Assembly: GCF_927798115.1 (NCBI RefSeq)
Contig: NZ_CAKMMG010000001.1
Location: forward strand, 620,001 to 684,000
DNA: 64,000 nt
Direction of reading: 5' to 3'
Origin: Paenibacillus auburnensis
GTDB lineage: Bacteria; Bacillota; Bacilli; Paenibacillales; Paenibacillaceae
Below the pieces are notes generated by a model that saw nothing but the letters and a program-made list of their open reading frames with translations, ran no database searches and was not told where the DNA came from. The first letter of the stretch is position 1; each line of letters opens with the position of its first letter. Position numbers and translations under genes: made by a program. Of the stretch, positions 43,788 to 53,534 are shown one piece after another.

Positions 43788-44070
43788 CTACCGTGCCCAG
43801 CAGGCTGCGTGTCTTAACCGCAACCCAAAAAGTAGGCAGCGCGGCGATCAGTTCCACATTCGTAGACAGAGCGGCAAACCGGCCTTCGTCGATGAACAGC
43901 TCTTGTGCAACCAGGGCAGACATCACGGCGATGGGCATATAATTTAACCAGCGCATCCCCCATTCGGGAATCGTGATCCGGCTGAGCAGCATGAGCGGGA
44001 GTACCCGAGGTATGAAGGTGACCAGCGCGGCACCAAGAATAATCAGGAATATATCCGGTCTTACTTCCAT
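43744..44070 (-). CDS. azlD: AzlD-family branched-chain amino-acid export subunit
   Basis: 108 residues, four membrane helices; IPRVLPLMLLSR and MSALVAQELF are family hallmarks. AzlCD exports branched-chain amino acids. Start overlaps the azlC stop by 10 bases, implying translational coupling. Confidence 0.92.
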   Translation of the reverse strand: MEVRPDIFLIILGAALVTFIPRVLPLMLLSRITIPEWGMRWLNYMPIAVMSALVAQELFIDEGRFAALSTNVELIAALPTFWVAVKTRSLLGTVVTGVLSLMLLRLLF

Positions 44071-44795
44071 TTCTCAATCACGGCTCCAATCGTTGAGGCT
44101 ATAACTGCTGCGGCAATGACCCCGAAGCTGGGTGACCACACTATAGATACACCGACAGCGATGATCATGGCTATAAGGCCTGTAGCTATATCCAGTGCGT
44201 ATTTGCTTCTGCTGATGAGCGTAAGCACAAGCAGGCCGATGAACATGGCCGGCAGGGCGAAGTCCAGTCCCCATTCTTCCGGACTTGAGATCCATTGCCC
44301 GAGAACTGCGCCTGCGATGTTGGCAAGCAACCAATTCAAGTAGGCCGTGATATTGAGGCCGTGCATCCACTTCTCACTGATTGCTTTTTTGGCGGCACTC
44401 TTCTGGATAGCGACACCAAACGTCTCATCCGTAAGCAACGTACCAATCAGCAGATTCCTCAGCGGTGTCAGATGACGGAAGTAGGGCGATATGGCTGCAC
44501 TAAGCAGCAGGTGTCGGAGATTAACGAGCAGGATCGTAATGATGATACTGGTGGCCGTACTTCCTGCGGCGATCATTCCCGCTGCTATAAACTGTGCAGA
44601 ACCGGCATACAAAATAATCGATATTAATGCTATTTCAGCCAGTGAGAGGCCTGCAGTTTTTTCGACAACCCCGGCAGCAAATCCGATACTTAAGTAGCCT
44701 AATAGTGTCGGAATACAATCTTTAACCCCTTGCCAAAAGCTGTCTTCACTGACCCGGGCTGCAGGGAAATCAGCCTGTACAGATTCTGTCTTCAT
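44061..44795 (-). CDS. azlC: AzlC-family branched-chain amino-acid exporter
   Basis: 244 residues, about seven membrane helices. DCIPTLLGYLSIGFAAGVV, LYAGSAQFIAAGMI and VNLRHLLLSAAISPY are diagnostic. ATG 44795 has AAAGGAG about 9 bases before it; the frame upstream lacks a site. Pairs with azlD. Confidence 0.93.
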   Translation of the reverse strand: MKTESVQADFPAARVSEDSFWQGVKDCIPTLLGYLSIGFAAGVVEKTAGLSLAEIALISIILYAGSAQFIAAGMIAAGSTATSIIITILLVNLRHLLLSAAISPYFRHLTPLRNLLIGTLLTDETFGVAIQKSAAKKAISEKWMHGLNITAYLNWLLANIAGAVLGQWISSPEEWGLDFALPAMFIGLLVLTLISRSKYALDIATGLIAMIIAVGVSIVWSPSFGVIAAAVIASTIGAVIEKWK

Positions 44796-44963
44796 GAATC
44801 GGACTCCTTTCAGCCTGTCTTTGTTCACCGCGCTGCAGTACATGCAGATTATCTTAATATCTAACAATTTACGGCGGTTGGCAAGGGGGAATCTTCATAC
44901 GAGTGTCAGACAATGATTGGAATAACTCGATACAAAAGATCGATCACGAGGAGGAATGAATTT

Positions 44964-45422
44964 TTGCAAGTCATAACAGAACGTCTTATCATTACTGCTT
45001 TCAGTCAAGAAAATTACAAGAAGGTATCTGAAACGTATTCTATTGGAAAACATATCGTCAATTATTTAGATAACCTTAAGGAAGATCCTGAATTGTTGGG
45101 CTGGGGAGTGTGGTTTGTATCTTCAATTGATAATAACCAAGTTATTGGCGACATTGGATTTAAGGGAAAGCCTGATAGTCAAGGAACTGTAGAAGTTGGG
45201 TTTGGAATTATTCCGGAAATGCATAACAAGGGGATAGCTACAGAGTCAGTTGGAGCAATTATTGAATGGGCATTATCTTCTAAAAGAGTAGAAAAAATTG
45301 TGGCAGAGTGTCTTATCGATAACCTTCCTTCTATTAAAGTTCTGGAGAAATTAAAGATGACGAGAACTGGAATAACGCATGGAATGATTAACTGGGAAAT
45401 ACTAAATGATCATAATTGTTAA
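44964..45422 (+). CDS. GNAT N-acetyltransferase
   Basis: 152 residues of the RimJ/L-like GNAT type: ITERLIITAF, VIGDIGFKG, VEVGFGIIPEMHNKGIATES (acetyl-CoA loop) and NLPSIKVLEKLKM. TTG 44964 is chosen since AGGAGG lies 9 bases upstream. AT-rich codons, unlike neighbours, hint at horizontal acquisition. Substrate unknown. Confidence 0.85.
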   Translation: MQVITERLIITAFSQENYKKVSETYSIGKHIVNYLDNLKEDPELLGWGVWFVSSIDNNQVIGDIGFKGKPDSQGTVEVGFGIIPEMHNKGIATESVGAIIEWALSSKRVEKIVAECLIDNLPSIKVLEKLKMTRTGITHGMINWEILNDHNC

Positions 45423-45446
45423 ACTATCGGCAAACATTAGTGTAAT

Positions 45447-45498
45447 AAAACAGCGACAGCCAAGGACTTTGTACTAACATCCTTGATTGTCGCTGTTT
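45447..45498. terminator. Bidirectional terminator
   Basis: AAAACAGCGACA pairs with TGTCGCTGTTT, with inner CCAAGGA/TCCTTG; between GNAT and beta-galactosidase genes. Confidence 0.9.
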
Positions 45499-45567
45499 CA
45501 ATTTATTCAGAAAAAATACACCGAGAACGGAACAGAGTTCCATTAGCGTAGCGCACCTGTTCTGATT

Positions 45568-47622
45568 CTATTGCAGTACTAAGACCCCGAAGCCCTCCAT
45601 GGTGTATTTCCCCGAAAGCTCCTGACCCGTCAGTAAATCCGTCCGCGGTTCTTTGAGCACAATTTCCGCAGATGCTTCATTATAATTCAAAAGGAACGTC
45701 AGGCTGGTGGTATCGCTGCGGCGGATCTGCAATTCAACCTCGGCGGGCAGCTCAAGCCAGTCCGCAGCCGGAGAGCTAATATTCAAGCTTCCGATGATTC
45801 TTAGCGCAGCTTCCTCATTGAAGACCGCCCCGTAATACCAGACCTCGCCCTTGCCGCGTTTGTTCCGGGTAACTGCCGGTTTGCCGGCATAATAATCGGT
45901 AGCGTAACGGCCCATAACTTCCACAGTGTCTTGTTCCACCTGCAGGATATCATTAAAGGCATCTGCTCCGGTAAGCGCTTCGTCCCCATGAGTCCAAGTA
46001 ATCGATGTAGGTGCACGATTCCCTTTGACCGTTGTAAATTCTTCAACGGTTATCCCGCAGAGTTCCTTGGCAGCTCCGGGAAATGCGCGCATGTAGCATT
46101 GACCGCGCGAATCCTTATATCCTGTACGGCAGCCGAAGATAAGCGTGCCGCCTTGCTGTACGTACTCGTCAAGCACCGCTGCCGTGTCGTCCGTCATAAT
46201 CGCCGGATGAGGATAGACCAGCACCTGATACCGTGCCAGTTCCTTAGCCGTTGTCTTGCTGCGCAAGTAGACAATATCTGTTGGAATATGCTGCCGCTGC
46301 AGTGCCTTGAACCATTCTTTATTGCTGGTCCACATAAACGGCCCGTGCCAAATATCGTATTCACCATCCCACTCATTATCATAATCGCGCAGAATCGCTA
46401 CCGAGGCCTCGGCACGGGTTCCGATAATCGCTTTACCCGCAGCCGCCAGCTCTCGGCCGATTCCCGCCGCTTCCCTGACTCTGCGGTTAGGCAGGTTATG
46501 GTAATCGTTAAGGCCATGCCAGTAAATTTCATTGCCCATTGTTGCTGTCCGCCAGCGGAAATATAGCACCATATCCGCACCGTGGGCGATGGACTGGTAT
46601 GTCCAGAGCCGCATCTGTCCGGGTTTCGGGGAAGGCATATCCATCCGGTTGACCCAGCCGCCGGGACCCGATTGCTGCTCCATAATGCAGTAGTTAGAGC
46701 TGATCGAGCGGACAACGGACAGGGACAGGCTCCAGCTCCGGTCGCCGAGCGGATTCTTTTCGTTCGGGTCATAATAAATACTGGAGAATTGCGGATAGGA
46801 ATCATAGCTGAAGAAATCCAGCAGCTCATCCTGCAGTTCATGGCTGTCGAGGTGCCCGAACAATCCGTTCGTCGTTACCCATTGATCCGGTGCCTGGGCA
46901 CGAATAATATCCGCCTGTATTTTGGCGAAAGAGATGGTGTTGTCAGAGATGAAGCGTTTCTCATCCAGCGCCTGGTGCGGGTTAGGCTGCTTCGGCACCG
47001 GAGTAGGACGCGGCAAATACACCTGCGACCAGCTGGTATAACTCTGGTTCCAGAAGACGGCACCCCAGGCCTCATTTAATTTCTCCAAGGTTACATATTT
47101 GCGCTGAAGCCACTCACGGAAGGCATTGTGATCGCTTTCAGAGTAGAATTCATTGATCTCACAATTTAGCTCATTATCAATCTGCCAGCCGGCCACACCG
47201 GGATGGCTGCCGTAATGCGACGCCATCTGCGATACGATCCCAGCACACAGCTCACGGTATTTTGGACTGCTGTAATTATAGTGGCGCCGCATACCGTGCT
47301 GCAGAGTAACACCTTCATAGGTTACATTCAGTACTTCAGGATACTTCTCGGTGAGCCAGGCAGGGGGAGTTGCCGTAGGTGTGCCGAGCACTACTTTGAG
47401 CCCGTGGCGGTGGGCCAAATCGATGGCGCGGTCAAACATCCCGAATTGATAGCTGCCTTCCTCGGGTTCAAAAATAGACCAGGCAAATTCACCCATCCGG
47501 ACAATGGTAAAGCCTGTCTCCACCATGCGGCGGTAATCGTCCTCCCACATGTCCTCCGGCCAATGCTCCGGATAATAGCACACGCCAAGCTCAAACTGTT
47601 TATCAGCGACTGGTTTCTTCAT
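45568..47622 (-). CDS. GH42 beta-galactosidase
   Basis: 684 residues. GVCYYPEHWPEDMWEDDYRR opens the TIM barrel; acid/base Glu is in GWQIDNELNC (about residue 151) and nucleophile Glu in CIMEQQSGPGGW (about 314). Trimerisation and C-terminal beta domains follow. No signal peptide, so it acts on imported galactosides. ATG 47622 has TTGGAGG 6 bases upstream. Divergent from an AraC gene, probably its activator. Confidence 0.93.
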   Translation of the reverse strand: MKKPVADKQFELGVCYYPEHWPEDMWEDDYRRMVETGFTIVRMGEFAWSIFEPEEGSYQFGMFDRAIDLAHRHGLKVVLGTPTATPPAWLTEKYPEVLNVTYEGVTLQHGMRRHYNYSSPKYRELCAGIVSQMASHYGSHPGVAGWQIDNELNCEINEFYSESDHNAFREWLQRKYVTLEKLNEAWGAVFWNQSYTSWSQVYLPRPTPVPKQPNPHQALDEKRFISDNTISFAKIQADIIRAQAPDQWVTTNGLFGHLDSHELQDELLDFFSYDSYPQFSSIYYDPNEKNPLGDRSWSLSLSVVRSISSNYCIMEQQSGPGGWVNRMDMPSPKPGQMRLWTYQSIAHGADMVLYFRWRTATMGNEIYWHGLNDYHNLPNRRVREAAGIGRELAAAGKAIIGTRAEASVAILRDYDNEWDGEYDIWHGPFMWTSNKEWFKALQRQHIPTDIVYLRSKTTAKELARYQVLVYPHPAIMTDDTAAVLDEYVQQGGTLIFGCRTGYKDSRGQCYMRAFPGAAKELCGITVEEFTTVKGNRAPTSITWTHGDEALTGADAFNDILQVEQDTVEVMGRYATDYYAGKPAVTRNKRGKGEVWYYGAVFNEEAALRIIGSLNISSPAADWLELPAEVELQIRRSDTTSLTFLLNYNEASAEIVLKEPRTDLLTGQELSGKYTMEGFGVLVLQ

Positions 47623-47649
47623 CTTAACCTCCAAGTGTAAAAATATGCT

Positions 47650-47664
47650 TTGTGAACGCTACAA
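47650..47664. promoter_or_regulatory. cre-like site
   Basis: TTGTGAACGCTACAA has the CG-centred dyad of CcpA sites with two deviations. Between the beta-galactosidase and AraC genes; catabolite repression inferred. Confidence 0.4.
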
Positions 47665-47767
47665 ATCTATTGTAATATCAGCTCATAGGAATCTCATATA
47701 ACATAATATTGCTTTTATATTATTATCTTGCGTGCTAGTTATTTAGAATCATTAAGGAGGGAATTAT

Positions 47768-48601
47768 ATGAAACAGCAATGGGTATTACCAGCCCCCGCC
47801 TATGCCCATTATGTCTGTTATCCGGAATTTCTGGGACATTACAGCGATTTCCCGCAGCATGCGGAGCGAAGAAGTGAAGGGATGCTGAACAGCTATAATC
47901 TGCATTTGGTTTTTGACGGTTCCGGCTATGTTTTTCAGGAGGGCGAACGGATCCCAATGAGCAAAGGAAGCGGTTTTCTTTATCCTAAAGGAGCCTATCA
48001 GCAGTACGGTTCTGATCCGTCGCAGCCTTGGGAGGTGTGCTGGGTTCACTTCAATACGGCCCTATCCCTGCCCCTTTTGGAGGAAGCAGACCAGTCACGC
48101 GGTTATTTCTTTACATTTGATCTAAACGCTGGCCTTGCGTCCAGATTCGAGGAGATGTACCGGCTTAGCGCTGCCTACGAGACACGCAGTGAACCGCGGC
48201 TCTCCGCAGTACTCTATGAAATTCTGGTTACGCTGCTGCAAAATTCTGAACCGCTGCATGGCTCCGTGCCACTTGAGATCAGGCATTCCATCCGCCGCAC
48301 GGCAGATCTCATTCATCAGGAATGTGAGCGGCCCTGGACGCTTGAGAGCATGTCGAGGCTTGCAGGGTACAGCAGCTACCACTTTTTACGGCTGTTCCGT
48401 TCCATTATGGGGAAGACACCGAACCGTTATTTAAGCGATTGCCGTTTGGCAAGGGCCAAGCTGCTGCTTGTCTCAACAGAACTGCCTGTCGAGCAGATCG
48501 CCCTTCAGACCGGCTTTCATCAGTCCAGTTACTTCATCAAAGTGTTCAAACTGGCGGAAGGATTGCCTCCGAGCCAGTACCGGCGGTCATTCAGTTCATA
48601 G
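47768..48601 (+). CDS. AraC-family regulator
   Basis: 277 residues. N-terminal cupin (LHLVFDGSGYVFQEGERIPM) and C-terminal double HTH with LAGYSSYHFLRLFRSIMG and TGFHQSSYFIKVFKLAEG. AAGGAGGG before ATG. Divergent from GH42, likely a galactoside-responsive activator. Confidence 0.9.
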   Translation: MKQQWVLPAPAYAHYVCYPEFLGHYSDFPQHAERRSEGMLNSYNLHLVFDGSGYVFQEGERIPMSKGSGFLYPKGAYQQYGSDPSQPWEVCWVHFNTALSLPLLEEADQSRGYFFTFDLNAGLASRFEEMYRLSAAYETRSEPRLSAVLYEILVTLLQNSEPLHGSVPLEIRHSIRRTADLIHQECERPWTLESMSRLAGYSSYHFLRLFRSIMGKTPNRYLSDCRLARAKLLLVSTELPVEQIALQTGFHQSSYFIKVFKLAEGLPPSQYRRSFSS

Positions 48602-48643
48602 ATTAAGAGTCACTGTGGAACAAATATTAACAAATCACTTTCT

Positions 48644-48673
48644 AAAAACAGCGCTAATGGTGCTGTTTTTTTG
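48644..48673 (+). terminator. Intrinsic terminator
   Basis: AAAAACAGC and GCTGTTTTTTT arms, loop GCTAATGGT. Confidence 0.85.
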
Positions 48674-48784
48674 CGTAATTGGGATAAAAAGTTACAAGCA
48701 GACGGGAAGAGTTACAAATTGGATACAATTCCCTGTGTGCTAGCAACTATAATAACTCTAGCAAATATTTCTGGGAGGAAATCC

Positions 48785-51361
48785 ATGAGACCGATCAATA
48801 AAAAAACTATTGCACTGCTCCTAAGCAGCTTTGCTATAGCCCAGTTGGCAGGAAGTACGGCAGCTCCAGCCGTTCTGGCCGCAGGGACAACCGGGCCGGC
48901 AGCTTCAGTTACTGCAGCAGCCAAGGTGAATCCAATTACACTTGGGGCAGGTGTTACAGCAGCGCTAGAGGATGTTAACATTTGGACGCAGTCCGGCGGT
49001 AACATTCTGGCTTACACACTGAAGATTACAAATAACAGCGGTTCTAGTGCAAATCTGCAGCGCTACTTCTCCCGTGTGGTTACACCGGGCGGTTCTGTGA
49101 TACCCGGTAATCCTGTAACCGCAGACGCGACGAAGAAGAAGGTGCCTGCAAAGGATAGTATGAGTATTACATATTATGTGAATATCGGACAAACCACGTC
49201 GCTGAAAGGCTTTAAAATCGCCATGTACGTGTGGGACACGAAGACTAAAGGCTACTTAAAGCATGCTGGATCTATTGCTGTGCCGGCTAATTATTCCACG
49301 GCTGTTGAGCTGGGGAAGAGTCTTAATACGAAGATGAATGACATCCCGGTTACAGCAAGTGCAGATTCACTTCAGCTGTATAAGTACGCCGGTAAGGTCT
49401 ATGCCAAGGTGGGGATAAATCTTACCAATAAAGGCAACAAAGTGCTGAGTGATCCGGGTTATTCGGCCTACCTGGTTACGGCGAGCGGGACTTCGTTTGA
49501 GCTTGCACTAAGCAGTTCCCAGACAGGCTACAAGATTCAGCCGCAGGAGAAGAAGAGCATTTATTATCTGACGGAAATTCCTGCATATCTCAAAACGGCC
49601 AACATGAAGCTGCAATTCACGCAAAAGGATGAGACGCTGAAGCTTGAGCTCCCGAAAACTTCTTATAAACTTCCGGCAGCAACCACCCCGGATCTGGTTG
49701 TAGCCAGCGGGGCCGTTAAAAAGCTTGTCATAAGCAATAACACCGTTGATACAAGGCTTACCAGCGCTTCAGTGTATGCGGAGGATGCCAAAGCGGTATG
49801 GTCGTTCCAGCTGCAATTAAAAAACACCGGGAACAAGGCGGTAACGCTTCCTGTTTATGAGTTGGCGGTCAAATCGGCCAAAGGGACCGCTTTCCCAGTG
49901 AATTCCAAGGGGTTAAGCGGACTTAACCTAAAGCCGCTGGAAACGAAGGTTGTCCCGCTGACGGTTGAAATCCCGCTTGAGGTGGAGCAGTCTAATCTGC
50001 AGTTGCAGATGATCGAAGCTGTCACCGCTGCAGCCGGAACCGGGTCAGGGCCGTCAGAACCGTCAGGAACAGCAGAAACGCCCGAGCCTTCTGCCAAGCT
50101 GATTTTTCCCGTAGCTTATTTTACAATTCCGTACACCTTGCGAGCCGATGTGCACAGCGGCCAGGAATATGGGGCTACTAATCAATACGGCTCTTTCTCT
50201 TACAGTCTGCAATCTCTACAGCGTTATCCCTGGAAGGATGATGATATTGTCATCGCCAAGCTGAGAATTACCAATACCCAGTCTGTCAACCTCACAATTC
50301 CTGAATTGAAGGGGGCTCTGAAGCTGGATACCGATAATCTGGCCTCAACTACCGATCTTCTGATGGACAAAGAGTCGTCAGTGCTTGCTCCCGGTAAGTC
50401 TGCTGAACTTTCGCTGCTGACCAAAATCCCTTACACGGACGAGTTCGAGAATGTCAGAATTAATTTATCCGTCAAATCGGATACGGAGAATATTCCGTTT
50501 CTCGATCTGAGCACGAACAGCTTCATAAGTGCTATAGACAATCTGAAGCGTGGTGATACCTATACAATTACTGGAAAAGGTAAAAACGCCACTGTTCAGG
50601 AGAGCAGAACTACAGTCTATCCAGGCAGCAATGCCAATATCGTATACACAGAGCTGCTGATGAGCAGCGGTGAGAAGCGTCAGAGTAAAATGGCCCGGCT
50701 GCAAGCCTATTACAAAACAGCGGATGGACAGTTCTATGAAGCCAAAGTGAATCAGACAGATAATGCGGCGACACCCGGAGGCAAACAGCTGATTACGTTC
50801 TGGGCCAAGCTGCCCAAAACAGCTGCTACTGCAGATGTCTCCATGTATTTAGGAACAGGGGTGACGGGCAGCAAGCTTAGTGAAAGCGGTGAAGAACCGA
50901 CAGGGTTTATTAATGTGTCTTCACTCCTCCTTACCCCGCAGGCTGTTACTCCGGCAGCTAATCTGCAAAAAATAGCCCTATATCCTTACACCTTAACAGT
51001 GTTAGCCTCGGAAGGCAGACATTTGGAGGCCAGCGATACCGTCACCATGAATATGAGCTACAATTTGTCACGGGATAACAGTCTTGATTCCGGAGACTCC
51101 GAACACAAGCTTATCCTTAGAATGACCGACCCTTACGGTCAATCCCAGGATAAAGTGGTAGCATTCGGTACGGACCTGACCGAGGGGAATAACAATATGT
51201 TCTCTATGTCCTTCAGCAAAAGCCTGTATAAGCAAATGACTGGCGGGACTTACAGACTAACGTTATACGATGAATTCCAAGGCGAGCGGCAGGAGCTGGG
51301 AAGCCAGGTATACACCATACTCTTCGACATGCTGCCGAAACCGGAAAAAGAGGAGAAATAA
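48785..51361 (+). CDS. Large exported protein with repeated Ig-like modules
   Basis: 858 residues, not assigned to a family. Signal peptide 1 to about 32 (IALLLSSFAIAQLAGS, then VLAAG). About five related beta-rich modules (near 58-160, 192-280, 335-415, 485-565 and 610-700) each hold an N-T/N-S strand (TNKGNK, KNTGNK, TNTQSV) and a P-x-(E/K)-K/S...IP...N...L strand (QPQEKKSIYYLTEIP, KPLETKVVPLTVEIP, APGKSAELSLLTKIP). A Gly/Ser/Pro-rich linker lies at 417-437. ATG 48785 follows GGGAGG. Only 37 bases precede the ABC genes, so it is probably their surface partner. Confidence 0.8.
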   Translation: MRPINKKTIALLLSSFAIAQLAGSTAAPAVLAAGTTGPAASVTAAAKVNPITLGAGVTAALEDVNIWTQSGGNILAYTLKITNNSGSSANLQRYFSRVVTPGGSVIPGNPVTADATKKKVPAKDSMSITYYVNIGQTTSLKGFKIAMYVWDTKTKGYLKHAGSIAVPANYSTAVELGKSLNTKMNDIPVTASADSLQLYKYAGKVYAKVGINLTNKGNKVLSDPGYSAYLVTASGTSFELALSSSQTGYKIQPQEKKSIYYLTEIPAYLKTANMKLQFTQKDETLKLELPKTSYKLPAATTPDLVVASGAVKKLVISNNTVDTRLTSASVYAEDAKAVWSFQLQLKNTGNKAVTLPVYELAVKSAKGTAFPVNSKGLSGLNLKPLETKVVPLTVEIPLEVEQSNLQLQMIEAVTAAAGTGSGPSEPSGTAETPEPSAKLIFPVAYFTIPYTLRADVHSGQEYGATNQYGSFSYSLQSLQRYPWKDDDIVIAKLRITNTQSVNLTIPELKGALKLDTDNLASTTDLLMDKESSVLAPGKSAELSLLTKIPYTDEFENVRINLSVKSDTENIPFLDLSTNSFISAIDNLKRGDTYTITGKGKNATVQESRTTVYPGSNANIVYTELLMSSGEKRQSKMARLQAYYKTADGQFYEAKVNQTDNAATPGGKQLITFWAKLPKTAATADVSMYLGTGVTGSKLSESGEEPTGFINVSSLLLTPQAVTPAANLQKIALYPYTLTVLASEGRHLEASDTVTMNMSYNLSRDNSLDSGDSEHKLILRMTDPYGQSQDKVVAFGTDLTEGNNNMFSMSFSKSLYKQMTGGTYRLTLYDEFQGERQELGSQVYTILFDMLPKPEKEEK

Positions 51362-51398
51362 GCTTTCTACATCCTAAGTGCACAAAGGAGCAGCTTCC

Positions 51399-52112
51399 AT
51401 GTTGCGAGTTGAAAATATTAAACATGCGTTCAAAACCGGCAATGAATGGACCACAGTATTGCACGATATTAGCTTCGAGGTGAAAGAAGGAGAGATGGTG
51501 GCGCTGCTCGGCAGCTCCGGCTCCGGCAAATCTACTCTGCTAAACCTGATGGCGGGCCTAATGAAGCCGACCGAAGGGCACATCTATATTGCTGACCACG
51601 ATATTGTGCAGATGGGTGAGAACAAGCTGGCGGAATTCCGCCGGAAGCATATCGGCTTTATCTTTCAAGCCTATGAGCTGATCACCAGTCTTACGGTGCG
51701 TGAAAATGTCGAGCTTCCGCTCGTATTCCAATCCGTCTCACCGTCTGTCCGCAAGGAAAAAGCGCTGGCTCTCTTGGAGCAGGTCGGGATTCCCGATAAG
51801 GCGGATTTATTCCCTTCACAGTTGTCAGGCGGCCAGCAGCAGCGGGTCAGTATCGCCCGTTCGCTGATTACGGAGCCGTCCGTGATCTTCGCAGATGAAC
51901 CGACAGGGAATCTGGATTCCAAGACAGAGGAAGAGATCATCGCGATTCTGCTGAGGCTGAACCAGACGATGAAGACTACCTTCATAGTGGTAACACACGA
52001 GCATGAGGTGGCTGAGCAAATGCAGCGCACGTTCTCGCTGCGCGACGGGTACTTAATTCATGATCTGAACTCTGAGCCGGATACAGTGCCCGCCCCGGGA
52101 GGTGCAGGATGA
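51399..52112 (+). CDS. MacB/LolD-type ABC ATPase
   Basis: 237 residues. Walker A GSSGSGKST, Q-loop FIFQAYELI, signature LSGGQQQR, Walker B VIFADEPTGNLDS, H-loop VVTHEHE. Works with the FtsX-like permease that overlaps by ATGA. AAAGGAGC precedes ATG 51399. Confidence 0.93.
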   Translation: MLRVENIKHAFKTGNEWTTVLHDISFEVKEGEMVALLGSSGSGKSTLLNLMAGLMKPTEGHIYIADHDIVQMGENKLAEFRRKHIGFIFQAYELITSLTVRENVELPLVFQSVSPSVRKEKALALLEQVGIPDKADLFPSQLSGGQQQRVSIARSLITEPSVIFADEPTGNLDSKTEEEIIAILLRLNQTMKTTFIVVTHEHEVAEQMQRTFSLRDGYLIHDLNSEPDTVPAPGGAG

Positions 52113-53485
52113 AGATTCGAGATATATCCAGGATGGCCTGGGATCAGGTCAAACGGCGTAAAGTGGTTACCGGCCTGTGTATGACAGGAATTTCGATTGG
52201 CTGTGCGGCGATTATTGTGGCGCTTAGCATCGGCCAATCCGCCCAGGTCTATGTGACCGATGAAGTGAACCGCAATTTCAAAATGGATGAAATCATTGTA
52301 TCTCCAGGCGGAGGGATTCCTTCTCAGGGGAACGGAAGCGGGGCACCTGCAGAGAGTAATGATAACCTGAATCCCGGTAAGCTGACCGCCCAAAAGCTGA
52401 AGATTATCCAGGGGCTCAATCATGTAGTTGCCGCTGCGCCATTTGAAGATGCAGGCTATATGCAAATGCTGACCATTGACAATAAAATTGCCGATGTCCA
52501 GATCAAAGCCACGGATTTACGGATGCTGACCAAATTTGGCCATAAATTTAAACAAGGCGGGGTCACGGATCTGCCGGGAATGGTCGTGCTGAACTATGGG
52601 GCGACGCTTGGCCTGATTGATAATGAGACCCGTCAAAAGCTGTACGAGCGGCTTGGCGCAGAACCTTTTAACCAGGAATTAATGGATCAATATAACAGCA
52701 TGTCAATCTTGCCCACAGAGATGTACCGGCAGCAGATACAGATGCAAGCTACCGATTATTCCAATTCTGCTGGTAATATCAAGCTCAGTTCACCGCTCCA
52801 GGTAGGCGGCATTCTGGCTAGCCCGGAAGGGACTGACGACCTGAGGGCTTCCTATGAGAAAATCGTCTATGTCTCCCTTGAAACGGCTGCACAGCTTGCG
52901 AAGGAATTGTCTTTTACGGATACCAGTATGACTGCAGAGCCGGAAGAGGACACCTATAAATCAGTGACGGTCAAAGTTGACAGTGTTGACCAAATTAAGC
53001 AGGTGGAAGCCATGATTCAAAAGCTGAGTCTGTCGGCCAGTGACAATCTGTACCAGCAGGAACAGCTTAAACAAACCTTTGATATGATGAAAATGGCAGC
53101 ACTGGGCATCGGGGTATTCATTCTGGTTATCGCCTCGATCTCTATTATCGTAGCGATGACGATGTCCACACATCAACGCAGACGGCAGATCGGGATTATG
53201 AAAGTGCTTGGCGCGAATATGGGGCAGATCCGCAATATGTTCATTACAGAAGCTGCCTTGCTGGGGCTGCTTGGAGGAGTTTTAGGAGTTGTCTTCTCGT
53301 ATCTGATTATTATGGGACTTAACAAACTGGTCGGCACAGCCGGTGACGGGTTAAACTTCTTTATCCCGCTGATGACGATTCCGGTTGGACTGGCGTTTGC
53401 CATCATGACCGGTGTGCTGTCCGGAATCTATCCGGCGATCAGTGCCTCCAGAACTGATGCGCTTACAGCCATCAAACGGGATTAG
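52109..53485 (+). CDS. MacB/FtsX-type ABC permease
   Basis: 458 residues. One N-terminal helix (VVTGLCMTGISIGCAAIIVA), an extracellular MacB domain of about 280 residues, then three helices with the FtsX core HQRRRQIGIMKVLGANMGQI and YPAISASRTDALTAIKRD. With the ATPase and adaptor it forms a mechanotransmission-type exporter, as in YknXYZ. Confidence 0.92.
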   Translation: MKIRDISRMAWDQVKRRKVVTGLCMTGISIGCAAIIVALSIGQSAQVYVTDEVNRNFKMDEIIVSPGGGIPSQGNGSGAPAESNDNLNPGKLTAQKLKIIQGLNHVVAAAPFEDAGYMQMLTIDNKIADVQIKATDLRMLTKFGHKFKQGGVTDLPGMVVLNYGATLGLIDNETRQKLYERLGAEPFNQELMDQYNSMSILPTEMYRQQIQMQATDYSNSAGNIKLSSPLQVGGILASPEGTDDLRASYEKIVYVSLETAAQLAKELSFTDTSMTAEPEEDTYKSVTVKVDSVDQIKQVEAMIQKLSLSASDNLYQQEQLKQTFDMMKMAALGIGVFILVIASISIIVAMTMSTHQRRRQIGIMKVLGANMGQIRNMFITEAALLGLLGGVLGVVFSYLIIMGLNKLVGTAGDGLNFFIPLMTIPVGLAFAIMTGVLSGIYPAISASRTDALTAIKRD

Positions 53486-53534
53486 CGTGCCGCGCAACGT
53501 ATATTAGCAATTCAAGCTGAAAGGAAGCCCGACA

